Assembly: GCF_005862305.2 (NCBI RefSeq)
Contig: NZ_CP054021.1
Coordinates: 3,947,501-4,011,500, forward strand
Direction of reading: 5' to 3'
DNA length: 64,000 nt
Source of the DNA: Rhizobium indicum
GTDB taxonomy: Bacteria > Pseudomonadota > Alphaproteobacteria > Rhizobiales > Rhizobiaceae
Part shown: positions 9,488 to 19,141 of the stretch, in pieces
How positions within the stretch are numbered: the stretch's first letter is position 1
Layout: each line of letters begins with the position of its first letter
Position numbers and translations under genes: made by a program
Notes under the pieces: model-generated
Database searches by the model: none
What the model was told of the DNA's origin: nothing
What the model saw: the letters and a program-made list of their open reading frames with translations, nothing else

Positions 9488-9846
9488 ACGAGCGGCGCGC
9501 GATCGACTATCTCAATGAGATGTATGAGGCGGCATCCGAAGCGCTGTCTTTCGTCGGCGGAATGGATGGGGCGGCGTTCGCCGGGGACAAGCTCACTTTC
9601 AAGGCGGTTACCTTTTGCCACTTCACCATCGGTGCCGCGGCATCCCGCTTGCTGGTGACTCATCCGGAATTTGCGACCGAGCATCCCGATCTGCCGTGGA
9701 CGAAAATCTGCGGCACGGGCAACCGTATCCTCGACGGCGTCTTCGATCTCGATCCTTCCGACATCTGGGAGGCGACGTATCGCACGCTGCCGGAGCTTCT
9801 TTCCGCGATCGATGCCATCCGTCACTGGCATGCCGAAGGTGAGTGA
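9484..9846 (+). CDS. HepT-like (DUF86) HEPN protein, degenerate active site
   Basis: A 120-residue helical protein that aligns along its length with the DUF86/HepT HEPN family. The diagnostic HepT block, usually W-x-x-I-A-G-x-R-D-x-x-x-H-G-Y-F-x-x-D, reads here [19 protein letters not shown], so the Rx4HxY residues are Gly, Asp and Val. It should therefore lack HEPN RNase or AMP-accepting activity. No MntA nucleotidyltransferase partner is adjacent; instead it sits inside the purine operon, overlapping uraD by 4 bases and allA by 8. A structural or regulatory role in ureide metabolism is an inference. Confidence 0.7.
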   Translation: MNERRAIDYLNEMYEAASEALSFVGGMDGAAFAGDKLTFKAVTFCHFTIGAAASRLLVTHPEFATEHPDLPWTKICGTGNRILDGVFDLDPSDIWEATYRTLPELLSAIDAIRHWHAEGE

Positions 9847-10351
9847 GCGATTGCCCCCACGTCTCGACATCCGTCCGCTTACGAGATCCGCCTTTGCTCC
9901 CTTCGGCGAGGTGATCGAAGCCGATCCCGCCTCGATGCGGCTCATCAATGGCGGCACGACGGAGCGTTTCCATGCGCTCGCCGCCACTGAGGCGACGGGC
10001 GCGGGTGCGCGCGTCATCATTAACCTCTTTCGCGGCCAGCCGCGCAGCTTCCCCTATGAAGTCACCATGATGGAGCGCCATCCTTTCGGCAGCCAGAGTT
10101 TCTCGCCGGTCTCGGGCCGTCCTTTTCTCGTCGTCGTCTCCGAGGACGAAAGCGGCCGCCCGGGCAGGCCGCAGGTGTTTCTGGCGCGCGGCGACCAGGG
10201 CGTGAACTATCGCCGCAACGTCTGGCATCATCCGCTGATGGCGCTCGGTGAAGCCTCAGATTTCCTGGTCGTCGATCGTGACGGGCCAGGCAATAATCTG
10301 GAAGAATACTTCTTCGAAACCCCTTATATCATTAAAGAGCCAGCCCCATGA
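9839..10351 (+). CDS. allA: Ureidoglycolate lyase
   Basis: A roughly 170-residue cupin-fold ureidoglycolate lyase that splits ureidoglycolate into glyoxylate and urea. The N-terminus [21 protein letters not shown] and the internal [10 protein letters not shown] and [15 protein letters not shown] segments are family signatures. The start is uncertain: GTG 9839 gives [13 protein letters not shown] 9851 has an AAGGTGAG site 7 bases upstream, and ATG 9830 is also in frame. The end overlaps uraH by 4 bases (ATGA). The enzymes that convert allantoate to ureidoglycolate are not in this window. Confidence 0.9.
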   Translation: MSERLPPRLDIRPLTRSAFAPFGEVIEADPASMRLINGGTTERFHALAATEATGAGARVIINLFRGQPRSFPYEVTMMERHPFGSQSFSPVSGRPFLVVVSEDESGRPGRPQVFLARGDQGVNYRRNVWHHPLMALGEASDFLVVDRDGPGNNLEEYFFETPYIIKEPAP

Positions 10352-10704
10352 CCGGACTGACCACACATGTTCTCGACACCGCTCTCGGTAAGCCGGCCGA
10401 AGGCTTGAGGATCGATCTTTTCCAGCTCGACGGCGAGATCCGCAGGCATCTGAAGACGGTGGAGACCAATGCCGACGGCCGGGTTGATGGCGGCCCCATC
10501 CTCATTGGCGAAAATTTTCGGGCCGGCACCTATGAACTGGTCTTCCACGCCGGCGATTATCTGAGGGCCAGCGGCACGCCGTTGCCGCATCCCGCCTTCC
10601 TCGATCTCGTACCGATCCGCTTCGGTATTGCCGACGTCACGGCGCATTACCATGTGCCGCTGCTGATTTCGCCCTATGGCTATTCCACCTACCGAGGGAG
10701 TTAA
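10348..10704 (+). CDS. uraH: 5-hydroxyisourate hydrolase
   Basis: A 118-residue transthyretin-like protein hydrolysing 5-hydroxyisourate to OHCU. It has the N-terminal [14 protein letters not shown] motif carrying a catalytic His, the mid-protein TNADGRVDG loop and the C-terminal YGYSTYRGS signature that distinguishes the enzyme from true transthyretin. It has no signal peptide, so it acts in the cytoplasm. It completes the chain UraH, UraD, PuuE encoded in the same operon; the upstream oxidase (PuuD) is 8 kb away. Confidence 0.95.
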   Translation: MTGLTTHVLDTALGKPAEGLRIDLFQLDGEIRRHLKTVETNADGRVDGGPILIGENFRAGTYELVFHAGDYLRASGTPLPHPAFLDLVPIRFGIADVTAHYHVPLLISPYGYSTYRGS

Positions 10705-10707
10705 AAA

Positions 10708-11448
10708 ATGCGGTTTGCGGCAATTGCCGATATCCACGGCAACCATCTGGCGCTCGAGGCCGTGCTTGCGGATATTCGTGCGCAGGAGATCGATGAGATC
10801 GTCAATCTCGGCGATTTCTTCAGCGGCCCGCTCGAGGCCGGCAAGACGGCAGACTTGCTGATGCCGCTCGGGTTGACGTCGATCCGCGGCAATCACGACC
10901 GCTATCTGATCGAGCAGGATCCGGCGGCAATGCATGCTTCGGATGCGGCCGCCTACGGTCAATTGTCGTCGTCTCATCTTAATTGGATTCGAAACCTGCC
11001 GTTCGATACCATCTATCGCGGCGAAGTCTATCTCTGCCACGCGACGCCGAAGGATGACAATCTCTACTGGCTGGAATCGGTCTCGCCGGAGGGCGTCGTC
11101 TTCCTGAAACCGATCGAAGCGATCGAGGCGCTGGCCGAAGGCATCGACCTGCCGCTGATCCTCTGTGGCCACAGCCACATTCCTCGCGCTGTGCGCCTCT
11201 CCGATGGCCGCCTGATCGTCAATCCAGGCAGCGTCGGCTGCCCGGCCTATGACGACGAACTGCCCTATTACCACAAGGTGGAAGCCGGCCATCCGCTGGC
11301 GAGTTATGCCATTCTGGAAAAGGCAGCGGGCGGATGGACATGGCAGTTCCGAACCGTCGCCTATGACCATATGGCGATGTCGGCACTGGCCGCCGAAAGG
11401 GGCCGTGCCGACTGGGCAGGCGCGCTGGCAGCGGGTTGGGTGAGATAG
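10708..11448 (+). CDS. YfcE/MJ0936-type metallophosphoesterase
   Basis: A 246-residue calcineurin-fold phosphoesterase. Metal-binding motifs appear in order: AAIADIHGNHLALEA (DxH), NLGDFFSGP (GD), SIRGNHDRYL (GNHD), LCHATPKDD and LCGHSHIPRA (GHSH). GAGGGAG lies 8 bases before the ATG, and only three bases separate it from the uraH stop, so it is very probably the last gene of the purine operon. Substrate unknown; phosphodiester or phosphate-monoester hydrolysis is expected from the family. Confidence 0.85.
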   Translation: MRFAAIADIHGNHLALEAVLADIRAQEIDEIVNLGDFFSGPLEAGKTADLLMPLGLTSIRGNHDRYLIEQDPAAMHASDAAAYGQLSSSHLNWIRNLPFDTIYRGEVYLCHATPKDDNLYWLESVSPEGVVFLKPIEAIEALAEGIDLPLILCGHSHIPRAVRLSDGRLIVNPGSVGCPAYDDELPYYHKVEAGHPLASYAILEKAAGGWTWQFRTVAYDHMAMSALAAERGRADWAGALAAGWVR

Positions 11449-11450
11449 AG

Positions 11451-11493
11451 CATGATGCCCGAAAAGTGTGAGCAGTTTTCGGGCGACATCATC
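11451..11493. repeat. REP-like palindrome between convergent genes
   Basis: A stem CCCGAAAA (11458-11465) pairs with TTTTCGGG (11476-11483), flanked by further partly complementary bases (GATG/CATC). Similar short palindromes are frequent in rhizobial intergenic DNA. It lies between the convergent phosphoesterase and flotillin genes and may help end both transcripts. Confidence 0.6.
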
Positions 11494-11524
11494 CTGTTCT
11501 AGTCCAGACCCGCTTGCGCGGCGA

Positions 11525-13282
11525 TCAGTCCTTCTTTGGTACCGGCTTCGGCGCCGGAGGGATGATCGTTTGTGTCGGGGCTACGGTCGGTGTTGCCGGC
11601 TTTGCCGGGGCTGCCGCGGGCGTTGCCGGTCTTACCGGTTTTGCGCCATCGAGATTTCCAAGAAGGGATGAGATGGCATCGTCGCCGTCGAAGCCGGCTT
11701 CCTTCAGCAATTTGTCGAGGATCGGTTTATTCGCCTGATAGGAGAGGAGCTGGCTAGCCAGTCCTTCGCCGAGCCCGATACCGTTTCCGCCGGTCGCTCC
11801 GTTTCCGCGGCCGAGCATGCCGCCGGTATCGAATATCCTGATATCGGAGATCTTCTCGATCGGCTTGACCGCCTCGGCGAGCGCCTGCGGAATGATGCGG
11901 ATCCGTTCGCGGGTGATCTCGAACTCGATGATGGCAGAGCTCAACTTGTTGCGAGCGTCGTTGAGCAATGCCTCGCTCTCAGCCGCGGCCTTGCCGGTTT
12001 CGAGAATGCCCTTGGCCTTGATGATCGCCGCATCCGCCTCGGCGGTCGCCAGCGTCTTGATGGCCTCGGCCTGGTCGCTTGCCGCTTGTTTTTCAGCTTC
12101 GGCGCCGACGGTGACGGCGGTCGCTTCCGTCTCGGCTTTCTTGCGTGCGTCGATGACGGCAATCTGCTTTTCGCGTTCGGCAATCTCGATCGCCTTGGCG
12201 GTGCCGACTTTTTCCTCCGCCGCTATCGCCAGCGCGCGCGCCGTCTCCGCAGCCGCCTTCGCTTCGGATTCTTCACGGCTCTTGTTGGCAACGGCGATGG
12301 CGCTTTCCTGTGCCACGATCTGGAGGTCACGCTTGGCCTCGGTTTCGCGTTGCTGGACGGCGCGGGCGGCGTCGATGTTGGCGCTTTCGCGAGCCTGCTT
12401 GGCAGATGCCTCGCGTTCGGCGATCGCCTGTTCGGAAGCGATGCGGGCTTCCTCCTCGGCGCGTTTTGCGGCCTGCTCCTGCTGCGCGGTTTCAGCGCGT
12501 GTCGCCGCGGATTTGTTGGCGATGTCCCGTTCCTGGCTGAGTTCGGCTTCCCGCTTGGTCCGCTCGATGGTTAGCGATTGCTGGCGGGCCTCGAGATCCT
12601 TCTGGGCGATGGCGACTTCGGTGTCGCGAACGATCTCGTTTCGCTCCTTCTTGCGTCCCTCGGTGATGCGGGTCAATGCCGCAAGACCCTGCGCGTCGAA
12701 GAAGTTGTTAGCGTTGAAATGCTTGATATCCGTCTGGTCGAGGCGTGTCAGCGACACGGATTCAAGTTCGAGGCCGTTCGACTGGAGATCGGCGCCGACA
12801 GCTTCCTGCACGGCCTTGACGAAATCCATGCGCTGTTCCTGCAGCGCGTCGAGATTCATCGTCGCGGCCACCGAGCGAAGGCCGTCGACGAATTTCGCCT
12901 CGATCAGGATGCGGAGAGCCTCGGCGTCGTTGGTGCGGTTGCCGAGTGTCTGAGCTGCAAGCGCAATCGAGGAGGCATCGGGTTTCACGCGCACATAGAA
13001 CTCGGCGCCGATATCGACGCGCATGCGGTCCTTGGTGATCAGTGCATCGCCTTCACCGCGGCGAACCTCGAGCCGCAGTGTCTTCAGGTTAACCCGGGCA
13101 GTCGAATGGAAGATCGGCAGGACGACCGAACCGCCGTCGAGCACTACCTTCTGGCCGCCGAGACCGGTGCGCACATAGGCCTCGTCTCTGCTGGAACGCG
13201 TGTAAAGCGAGGCGAGGACAAAACCGATGCCGAAGATCAGAACAATCCCAATGCCGGCTGGTAGAATAACGTCGTACATCAT
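11525..13282 (-). CDS. Flotillin/band-7 protein, YqiK-like
   Basis: A 585-residue membrane scaffold protein. One N-terminal transmembrane helix (residues about 5-27) precedes a band-7/SPFH domain (to about 190), then a long Ala/Glu-rich coiled coil (about 200-440) and a Pro/Ala-rich C-terminal tail with KPATPTVAPTQT-like low complexity. This is the order seen in bacterial flotillins that organise membrane microdomains. Its start overlaps the YqiJ-like gene by four bases. Together with the PspA-type gene upstream it forms a membrane-stress or membrane-fluidity operon, a gene association known from other proteobacteria. Confidence 0.88.
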   Translation of the reverse strand: MMYDVILPAGIGIVLIFGIGFVLASLYTRSSRDEAYVRTGLGGQKVVLDGGSVVLPIFHSTARVNLKTLRLEVRRGEGDALITKDRMRVDIGAEFYVRVKPDASSIALAAQTLGNRTNDAEALRILIEAKFVDGLRSVAATMNLDALQEQRMDFVKAVQEAVGADLQSNGLELESVSLTRLDQTDIKHFNANNFFDAQGLAALTRITEGRKKERNEIVRDTEVAIAQKDLEARQQSLTIERTKREAELSQERDIANKSAATRAETAQQEQAAKRAEEEARIASEQAIAEREASAKQARESANIDAARAVQQRETEAKRDLQIVAQESAIAVANKSREESEAKAAAETARALAIAAEEKVGTAKAIEIAEREKQIAVIDARKKAETEATAVTVGAEAEKQAASDQAEAIKTLATAEADAAIIKAKGILETGKAAAESEALLNDARNKLSSAIIEFEITRERIRIIPQALAEAVKPIEKISDIRIFDTGGMLGRGNGATGGNGIGLGEGLASQLLSYQANKPILDKLLKEAGFDGDDAISSLLGNLDGAKPVRPATPAAAPAKPATPTVAPTQTIIPPAPKPVPKKD

Positions 13283-13926
13283 TGCTGCTCCCTCAAAGAT
13301 TGATTGTCCGCATCGGTGGGGTCGACCGGCGCGGGAATGGCGATAAATACATTTGCCTTGTGATCGACGAGAAGAACCGAAGCGCCGATCGAGAGTGGAC
13401 CTTCGCCCTTGGCGGCTCGGGCTCGAAGCACATGCCAGTTTCCATGCTGATCCTTGACGCGGACGCGGCCCGGCAATCCCTGATCGAGCGGGCCGATCGA
13501 CACCTCGGCTGTCCGGCCGAGCAAGGCGTCGAGATCGACCGCATAGGTTTCGTCGTGCGGTACGATCCGCGCCACGGTTCTGCTCGATGCCCTGACCATG
13601 GGGATGGTTGCGAGCGCGGCAGGTATGACGGCTATCAAGCTTGGCAGCGGCGCCCAGAAGGCGTTGGCGACGGCCTGCAACGCAAAGCCCGTCATCGCGA
13701 AGAAGCCGAGCGTCAGCATCATGAGAATCAGCAGCGGAACACCGCCGAGATTGAGCCAGGAGAGATAAGCCAGGATGCCGTCATGGCCATGAACCTCCGG
13801 CTTTCCCAGGAATTCCGTCATCGAAAAACCCATGACCATCGCGAGCATCTCGATCGCGGTCAGGCCGACAAGGATCGCTGCGGCGATGGCGAAGGGCGCA
13901 CATTCAGGGGCGAAAAGGAGTGCCAT
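13279..13926 (-). CDS. YqiJ-like membrane protein with OB-fold domain
   Basis: A 215-residue protein with about three N-terminal transmembrane segments (around residues 10-35, 55-90 and 90-120) and a soluble C-terminal domain (about 140-205) with the short-strand pattern of the NfeD/YqiJ OB fold (GRTAEVSIGPLDQGLPGRVR). The start was placed at ATG 13926 where homology to the membrane part begins (MALLFAPECAPFAIA); the frame is open further upstream but overlaps the PspA gene. Proteins of this type accompany flotillins and are thought to act with them in the membrane. Confidence 0.8.
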   Translation of the reverse strand: MALLFAPECAPFAIAAAILVGLTAIEMLAMVMGFSMTEFLGKPEVHGHDGILAYLSWLNLGGVPLLILMMLTLGFFAMTGFALQAVANAFWAPLPSLIAVIPAALATIPMVRASSRTVARIVPHDETYAVDLDALLGRTAEVSIGPLDQGLPGRVRVKDQHGNWHVLRARAAKGEGPLSIGASVLLVDHKANVFIAIPAPVDPTDADNQSLREQQ

Positions 13927-13930
13927 CGTG

Positions 13931-15088
13931 TTATCGGTTATCCGCCTTGAAGCGTGCGAGCCGGGCTTCGATTGCCTGTTCGCGGTGCAGTCGGTCGAGT
14001 TCGTCCAATTCGGAACTGTGGCCATGCTCGCCAGCGGGAACTCCGGTCAGCCGCGAGACCGCCGCGGCAGCGCGCGCAGCATCTGCACCCGGTGCGGGCT
14101 GGCTGTGACCGGCCGCTGCCTGTTCGGGATGCCGGGCGAGACTGCGTTTGAAATCGGCAAGGCGGGCGTCCGCCTCGCGGCGTGTGGCGAGCACGGCCTG
14201 CAAGGCTTTCTGGCCTTCATCCAACTGTTCCCTGGCATCGGCCAGCGCCTTGTCGAGCGCTGCGATCTGGGATTCGAGATCGATCTGACGGGCGACGCCG
14301 GCCTTTGCCAGGTCATCCCTCCCGGAGGAGACGGCGAGGCGGATCTTCTGGTCGAGCGCGTTCATGTCTTCGACGATTTCGTCTCTGCGGCTCTGGATGC
14401 GGTATTCCTCCGCGCGCGCCTTGCCGAGATCGGTGCGGGCCTCATCAGCCGCCGCATCGATCTCGCGGACCGCCTGTTCGATGACGGCGATCTTGTTTAC
14501 GCCTTCCGCCTTGTCGATCGCCGCATTCGCGATGCCCGCGATCAGGCGACCCATGCGTGAGAGAATGCCTTCGTTCGTCATGTTTTCCTCCATCCGAGCG
14601 GAATTCGGCGTGACGCCGATGTGAATCTCGTAACGGTCCTGGCCCGCAACGAGGTAGGCTGGAAAAATACTCTCCCATCCCCGTGAATAACCCGCGACAT
14701 CGAAGGGCACGGCAACGCGTCCGTGCACTGTGGCGATCGTCAGGTCCGAGGGGCCCTTGATGGCGAAGAGCTTGTCATCGAGCGGCAGATGCGGCGGATC
14801 GGCGGTCACGCCGCGATTGGCGGCGAAATCGCGAAGGCCGAGCGTGACCAGCCTTGCCGGCAGGCCCGTCTGCTCGCGGACAGTTTCATAGGCAAGGTCA
14901 TGCAGCACGACGAGATTGGCGCCCGCCTTATCGGCAACGAGGCTGGTCAGGATTTCAATCATCCTGAGGTAGGCGGCAATGGTGTCGTCCAGCGCGTGCC
15001 GGGCACTGTCGTCAGGCGCCAGCGTGTAGCGCAGCAGCGATGGATGCGGTGTCTTGCCTGTGGTAGCCATAGGCAAAACATAAAGCAC
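13931..15088 (-). CDS. PspA/IM30 protein with OrfB/TnpB-like N-terminal domain
   Basis: A continuous 385-codon frame with two parts. Residues 170-385 are a normal-length PspA/IM30 protein beginning MTNEGILSRMGRLIAGIANA, with the expected long coiled coils. Residues about 17-160 do not belong to PspA; LHDLAYETVREQTGLPARL (63-81) and the later LFAIKG...LTIATVHGRVAVPF...YEIHIGV pattern match the N-terminal part of IS605-family OrfB/TnpB proteins, stopping just before the place where the RuvC nuclease domain would start. An alternative start is ATG 15070. An internal ATG (14581) with GGAGG 5 bases upstream may give PspA alone. It is the first gene of the operon with YqiJ and flotillin. Confidence 0.75.
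   Translation of the reverse strand: MLYVLPMATTGKTPHPSLLRYTLAPDDSARHALDDTIAAYLRMIEILTSLVADKAGANLVVLHDLAYETVREQTGLPARLVTLGLRDFAANRGVTADPPHLPLDDKLFAIKGPSDLTIATVHGRVAVPFDVAGYSRGWESIFPAYLVAGQDRYEIHIGVTPNSARMEENMTNEGILSRMGRLIAGIANAAIDKAEGVNKIAVIEQAVREIDAAADEARTDLGKARAEEYRIQSRRDEIVEDMNALDQKIRLAVSSGRDDLAKAGVARQIDLESQIAALDKALADAREQLDEGQKALQAVLATRREADARLADFKRSLARHPEQAAAGHSQPAPGADAARAAAAVSRLTGVPAGEHGHSSELDELDRLHREQAIEARLARFKADNR
14579..14591 (-). promoter_or_regulatory. Strong internal ribosome binding site and ATG for PspA
   Basis: On the minus strand, GGAGG (14591-14587) is followed by AAAAC and ATG (14581-14579). Translation from here gives a 216-residue protein, the usual size for PspA. The site lies inside the longer open frame, so both a fusion and a short PspA could be produced. 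Confidence 0.7.
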
Positions 15089-15218
15089 CGCTTTTGTGCT
15101 TTCAAGAGGTCGCGCTAAAAATACAACCTAGCCTTAACGCGCAGTTAGAAGGACTGAGGGCAGCGTCCAGTATCGAGATATTTAGGGAGCCGTTGCTGCG
15201 TCCGTCGCTGGCGGCAGG

Positions 15219-16361
15219 TCACTGCCGCCCGTCGATGATCGATGAATTCACGTCGTTGATGTCGCGTTTGCCGCAGAGCGCCATGGTGATGTCCATCTCC
15301 TTGCGGATGATGCCGAGCGCCAGCGATACGCCTTCCTTGCCCATGGCGCCGAGGCCGTAGAGGAAGGGGCGGCCAATATAGGTGCCCTTGGCGCCGAGCG
15401 CCACAGCCTTCAGCACGTCCTGGCCGGAGCGGATGCCGCCGTCGAGATGGACCTCGATACGGTCGCCGACGGCGTCGACGATCTTCGGCAGCATGCTGAT
15501 CGATGAGGGGGCGCCGTCAAGCTGACGCCCGCCATGATTGGAGACGACGATCGCATCGGCGCCGGTGTCGACGGCGGCCTTCGCATCCTCCGGATCGAGT
15601 ATGCCCTTGATGATCAGCGGGCCGCCCCATTGTTCCTTGATCCAGGCGACATCCGCCCAGGAAAGCCGCGGATCGAACTGCTCATGTGTCCAAGCGGCGA
15701 GCGAGGCGATATTGGTTACATTTTTCGCATGGCCAACGATATTGCCGAAGTTGCGGCGCTTGGTCTGCAGCATGTCCAGGCACCAGAGGGGCCGGGTCGC
15801 CATCTGCCAGACATGTTTCGGCGTGAATTTCGGCGGCGCCGACAGGCCGTTGCGTAGGTCCTTGTGCCGCTGGCCGAGGATCTGCAGATCGGCGGTCAGC
15901 ACCAGCGCCGAGCATCCGGCCGCCTTGGCGCGGTTGATGAGGTTGAGGACGAAATCCTTGTCCCTCATCACGTAGAGTTGGAACCAGAAGGGCCGTGTCG
16001 TCGCTGACGCCACGTCCTCGATCGAGCAGATGCTCATCGTCGAAAGCGTGAAGGGAACGCCGAATTCCTCGGCGGCGCGTGCCGCCAGCATCTCGCCATC
16101 GGCATGCTGCATGCCGGTCAGGCCGGTTGGCGCCAGCGCCACCGGCATCGACACTTTCTGGCCGATCATCGTCGTTTCCAGCGTGCGGTTGGTCATATCG
16201 ACCATCACCCGCTGTCGCAGCTTGATCTGACTAAAATCGCTCTCGTTTGCCGCATAGGTCGATTCCGTCCAGGCGCCCGAATCCGCATAGTCGAAAAACA
16301 TCTTCGGCACACGGCGCCGTGCGAGCTTTTTCAGGTCGGCGATGGTGAGCGGGGTGGCCAT
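15219..16361 (-). CDS. lldD: FMN-dependent L-lactate dehydrogenase
   Basis: A 380-residue alpha-hydroxy-acid dehydrogenase of the FMN family, oxidising L-lactate to pyruvate and passing electrons to the respiratory chain. Typical segments are VPKMFFDYADSGAWTE, APTGLTGMQHADGE, WFQLYVMRDK-like FMN contacts, and the catalytic VVSNHGGRQLDGAPSS with its His-Gly-Gly-Arg, followed by HLDGGIRSGQDVLKA. ATG 16361 has GAAGG 9 bases upstream and is preferred to the in-frame GTG at 16376. It appears monocistronic, between the PspA operon and guaD. Related 2-hydroxyacids such as glycolate remain possible substrates. Confidence 0.88.
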   Translation of the reverse strand: MATPLTIADLKKLARRRVPKMFFDYADSGAWTESTYAANESDFSQIKLRQRVMVDMTNRTLETTMIGQKVSMPVALAPTGLTGMQHADGEMLAARAAEEFGVPFTLSTMSICSIEDVASATTRPFWFQLYVMRDKDFVLNLINRAKAAGCSALVLTADLQILGQRHKDLRNGLSAPPKFTPKHVWQMATRPLWCLDMLQTKRRNFGNIVGHAKNVTNIASLAAWTHEQFDPRLSWADVAWIKEQWGGPLIIKGILDPEDAKAAVDTGADAIVVSNHGGRQLDGAPSSISMLPKIVDAVGDRIEVHLDGGIRSGQDVLKAVALGAKGTYIGRPFLYGLGAMGKEGVSLALGIIRKEMDITMALCGKRDINDVNSSIIDGRQ

Positions 16362-16482
16362 GAATTGAACCTTCACGTCTGAATACGGCCATCGGCCATA
16401 ACATGAAATTGGCAGAAGCGTTATGGGAAATTGACCTTGTCGGACAGCTGTTACGGCCTGATTTCAAGAGCAACGAGATGTG

Positions 16483-17789
<1,307 letters not shown>

Positions 17790-17793
<4 letters not shown>

Positions 17794-19028
17794 TGTTTCT
17801 TGCCTTCGACTGCGCTCTCGAACCAGGCGACCAGCAGCTTGCGTTCGTCCGGCGTGATGTCGGTGATGTTGCCGGGCGGCATGGCATGGCTGCGGCCCGC
17901 CTGTATATAGATATCGCGCGCATGGGCGGCGATTTCCGCGTCGTTTTCGAGCATCACCCCGTTGGGCGGCCGCACGATCCCCTCATAGACCGGCTCGGCC
18001 GCGTGGCACATGGAACAGCGCGTCGAGACCAGTTGCTTGACGGCGGGGAAATGCGGATCGCCGGCGAATTGCTGGAAGGCGGGCGCGACCGTCGCCGCAT
18101 CGGTTTCGCCGGTCAGCAGCTTCGGCACGGTCGAAAGCCACATGATCAGGATGAAAAGGATGACGGTGACGATCCAGGTCCAGGTCGGCCGGCCCTTCCT
18201 GGCATGCGTGGTGTTGAACCAGTGGCGGATGGTGACGCCCATCAGGAAGACCAGAGCCGCAATCACCCAGTTGAACTGCGTACCGAAAGACAGCGGGTAA
18301 TGGTTCGACAGCATGAAGAAGATGACGGGCAGCGTCAGGTAGTTATTGTGTAGCGAGCGCTGCTTGGCGACCTGCCCATATTTGGGATCGGGAACCCGTC
18401 CGGCGATGAGGTCGGCGACGACGATCTTCTGGTTCGGAATGATGATCATGAAGACGTTGGCCGACATGATCGTCGCGGTGAAGGCGCCGAGATGCAGGAA
18501 GGCGGCGCGGCCGGTGAAAAGCTGCGTATAGCCCCAGGCCATGAAGACGAGCACGACATAGAGCACCGCCATCAGTCCCCAGGTGTTCCGCCCGAGCGGC
18601 GACTTGCAGAGCAGATCGTAGACGACCCAGCCGAGGGCAAGCGATGCCAGCGAGATCTGGATCGCGACGGGCGGGCTGATATCCAGCACATGCCGGTCGA
18701 TCAGGAAGAGGTCGGCGCCGCCGTAATAGACGATGCACAGCATCAGGAAGCCTGATATCCAGGTGAAATAGCTCTCATATTTGAACCAGGTCAGGTGCTC
18801 CGGCATCTGGGCGGGCGCCACCAGATATTTCTGGATATGATAGAAGCCGCCGCCATGGACCTGCCATTCCTCGCCATAGGCGCCGGGCGGCAGATGCGGG
18901 CGTTTCACCAGTCCGAGATCGAGCGCGATGAAATAGAAGGACGATCCGATCCAGGCGATCGCGGTAATGACATGGAACCAGCGCGCCGCGAAGGCGAGCC
19001 ATTCCCATGCTATGGCATATTCATACAT
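17790..19028 (-). CDS. puuD: Membrane urate hydroxylase PuuD with cytochrome c domain
   Basis: A 412-residue inner-membrane urate oxidase of the PuuD type. The N-terminal part has about eight hydrophobic helices (DUF989 region, beginning WEWLAFAARWFHVITAIAWIGSSF); the C-terminal 90 residues form a cytochrome c domain with the haem motif CSMCH and a later MPPGNITD axial-ligand segment. It oxidises urate to 5-hydroxyisourate and hands electrons to the respiratory chain instead of making hydrogen peroxide as soluble uricase does. It is the first gene of the puuD-guaD unit; UraH, UraD and PuuE take over the product. Confidence 0.93.
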
Positions 19029-19141
19029 CGAGTTCCCCTATCTTCCTCCGACTCGTGACATTGCGGAAATTTTGGCGGGGAGGGAAGAGGAGATTGAAGG
19101 ACCACACGCTCAATCGCTGACGCGGCCAAAGGAGCAATGGA

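Noticed and set aside
13931..15088. Active IS605-type transposon
   Set aside because: Only the N-terminal OrfB/TnpB-like part is present, no RuvC motifs, no TnpA, and no left/right end hairpins were noticed; the ORF continues into PspA.
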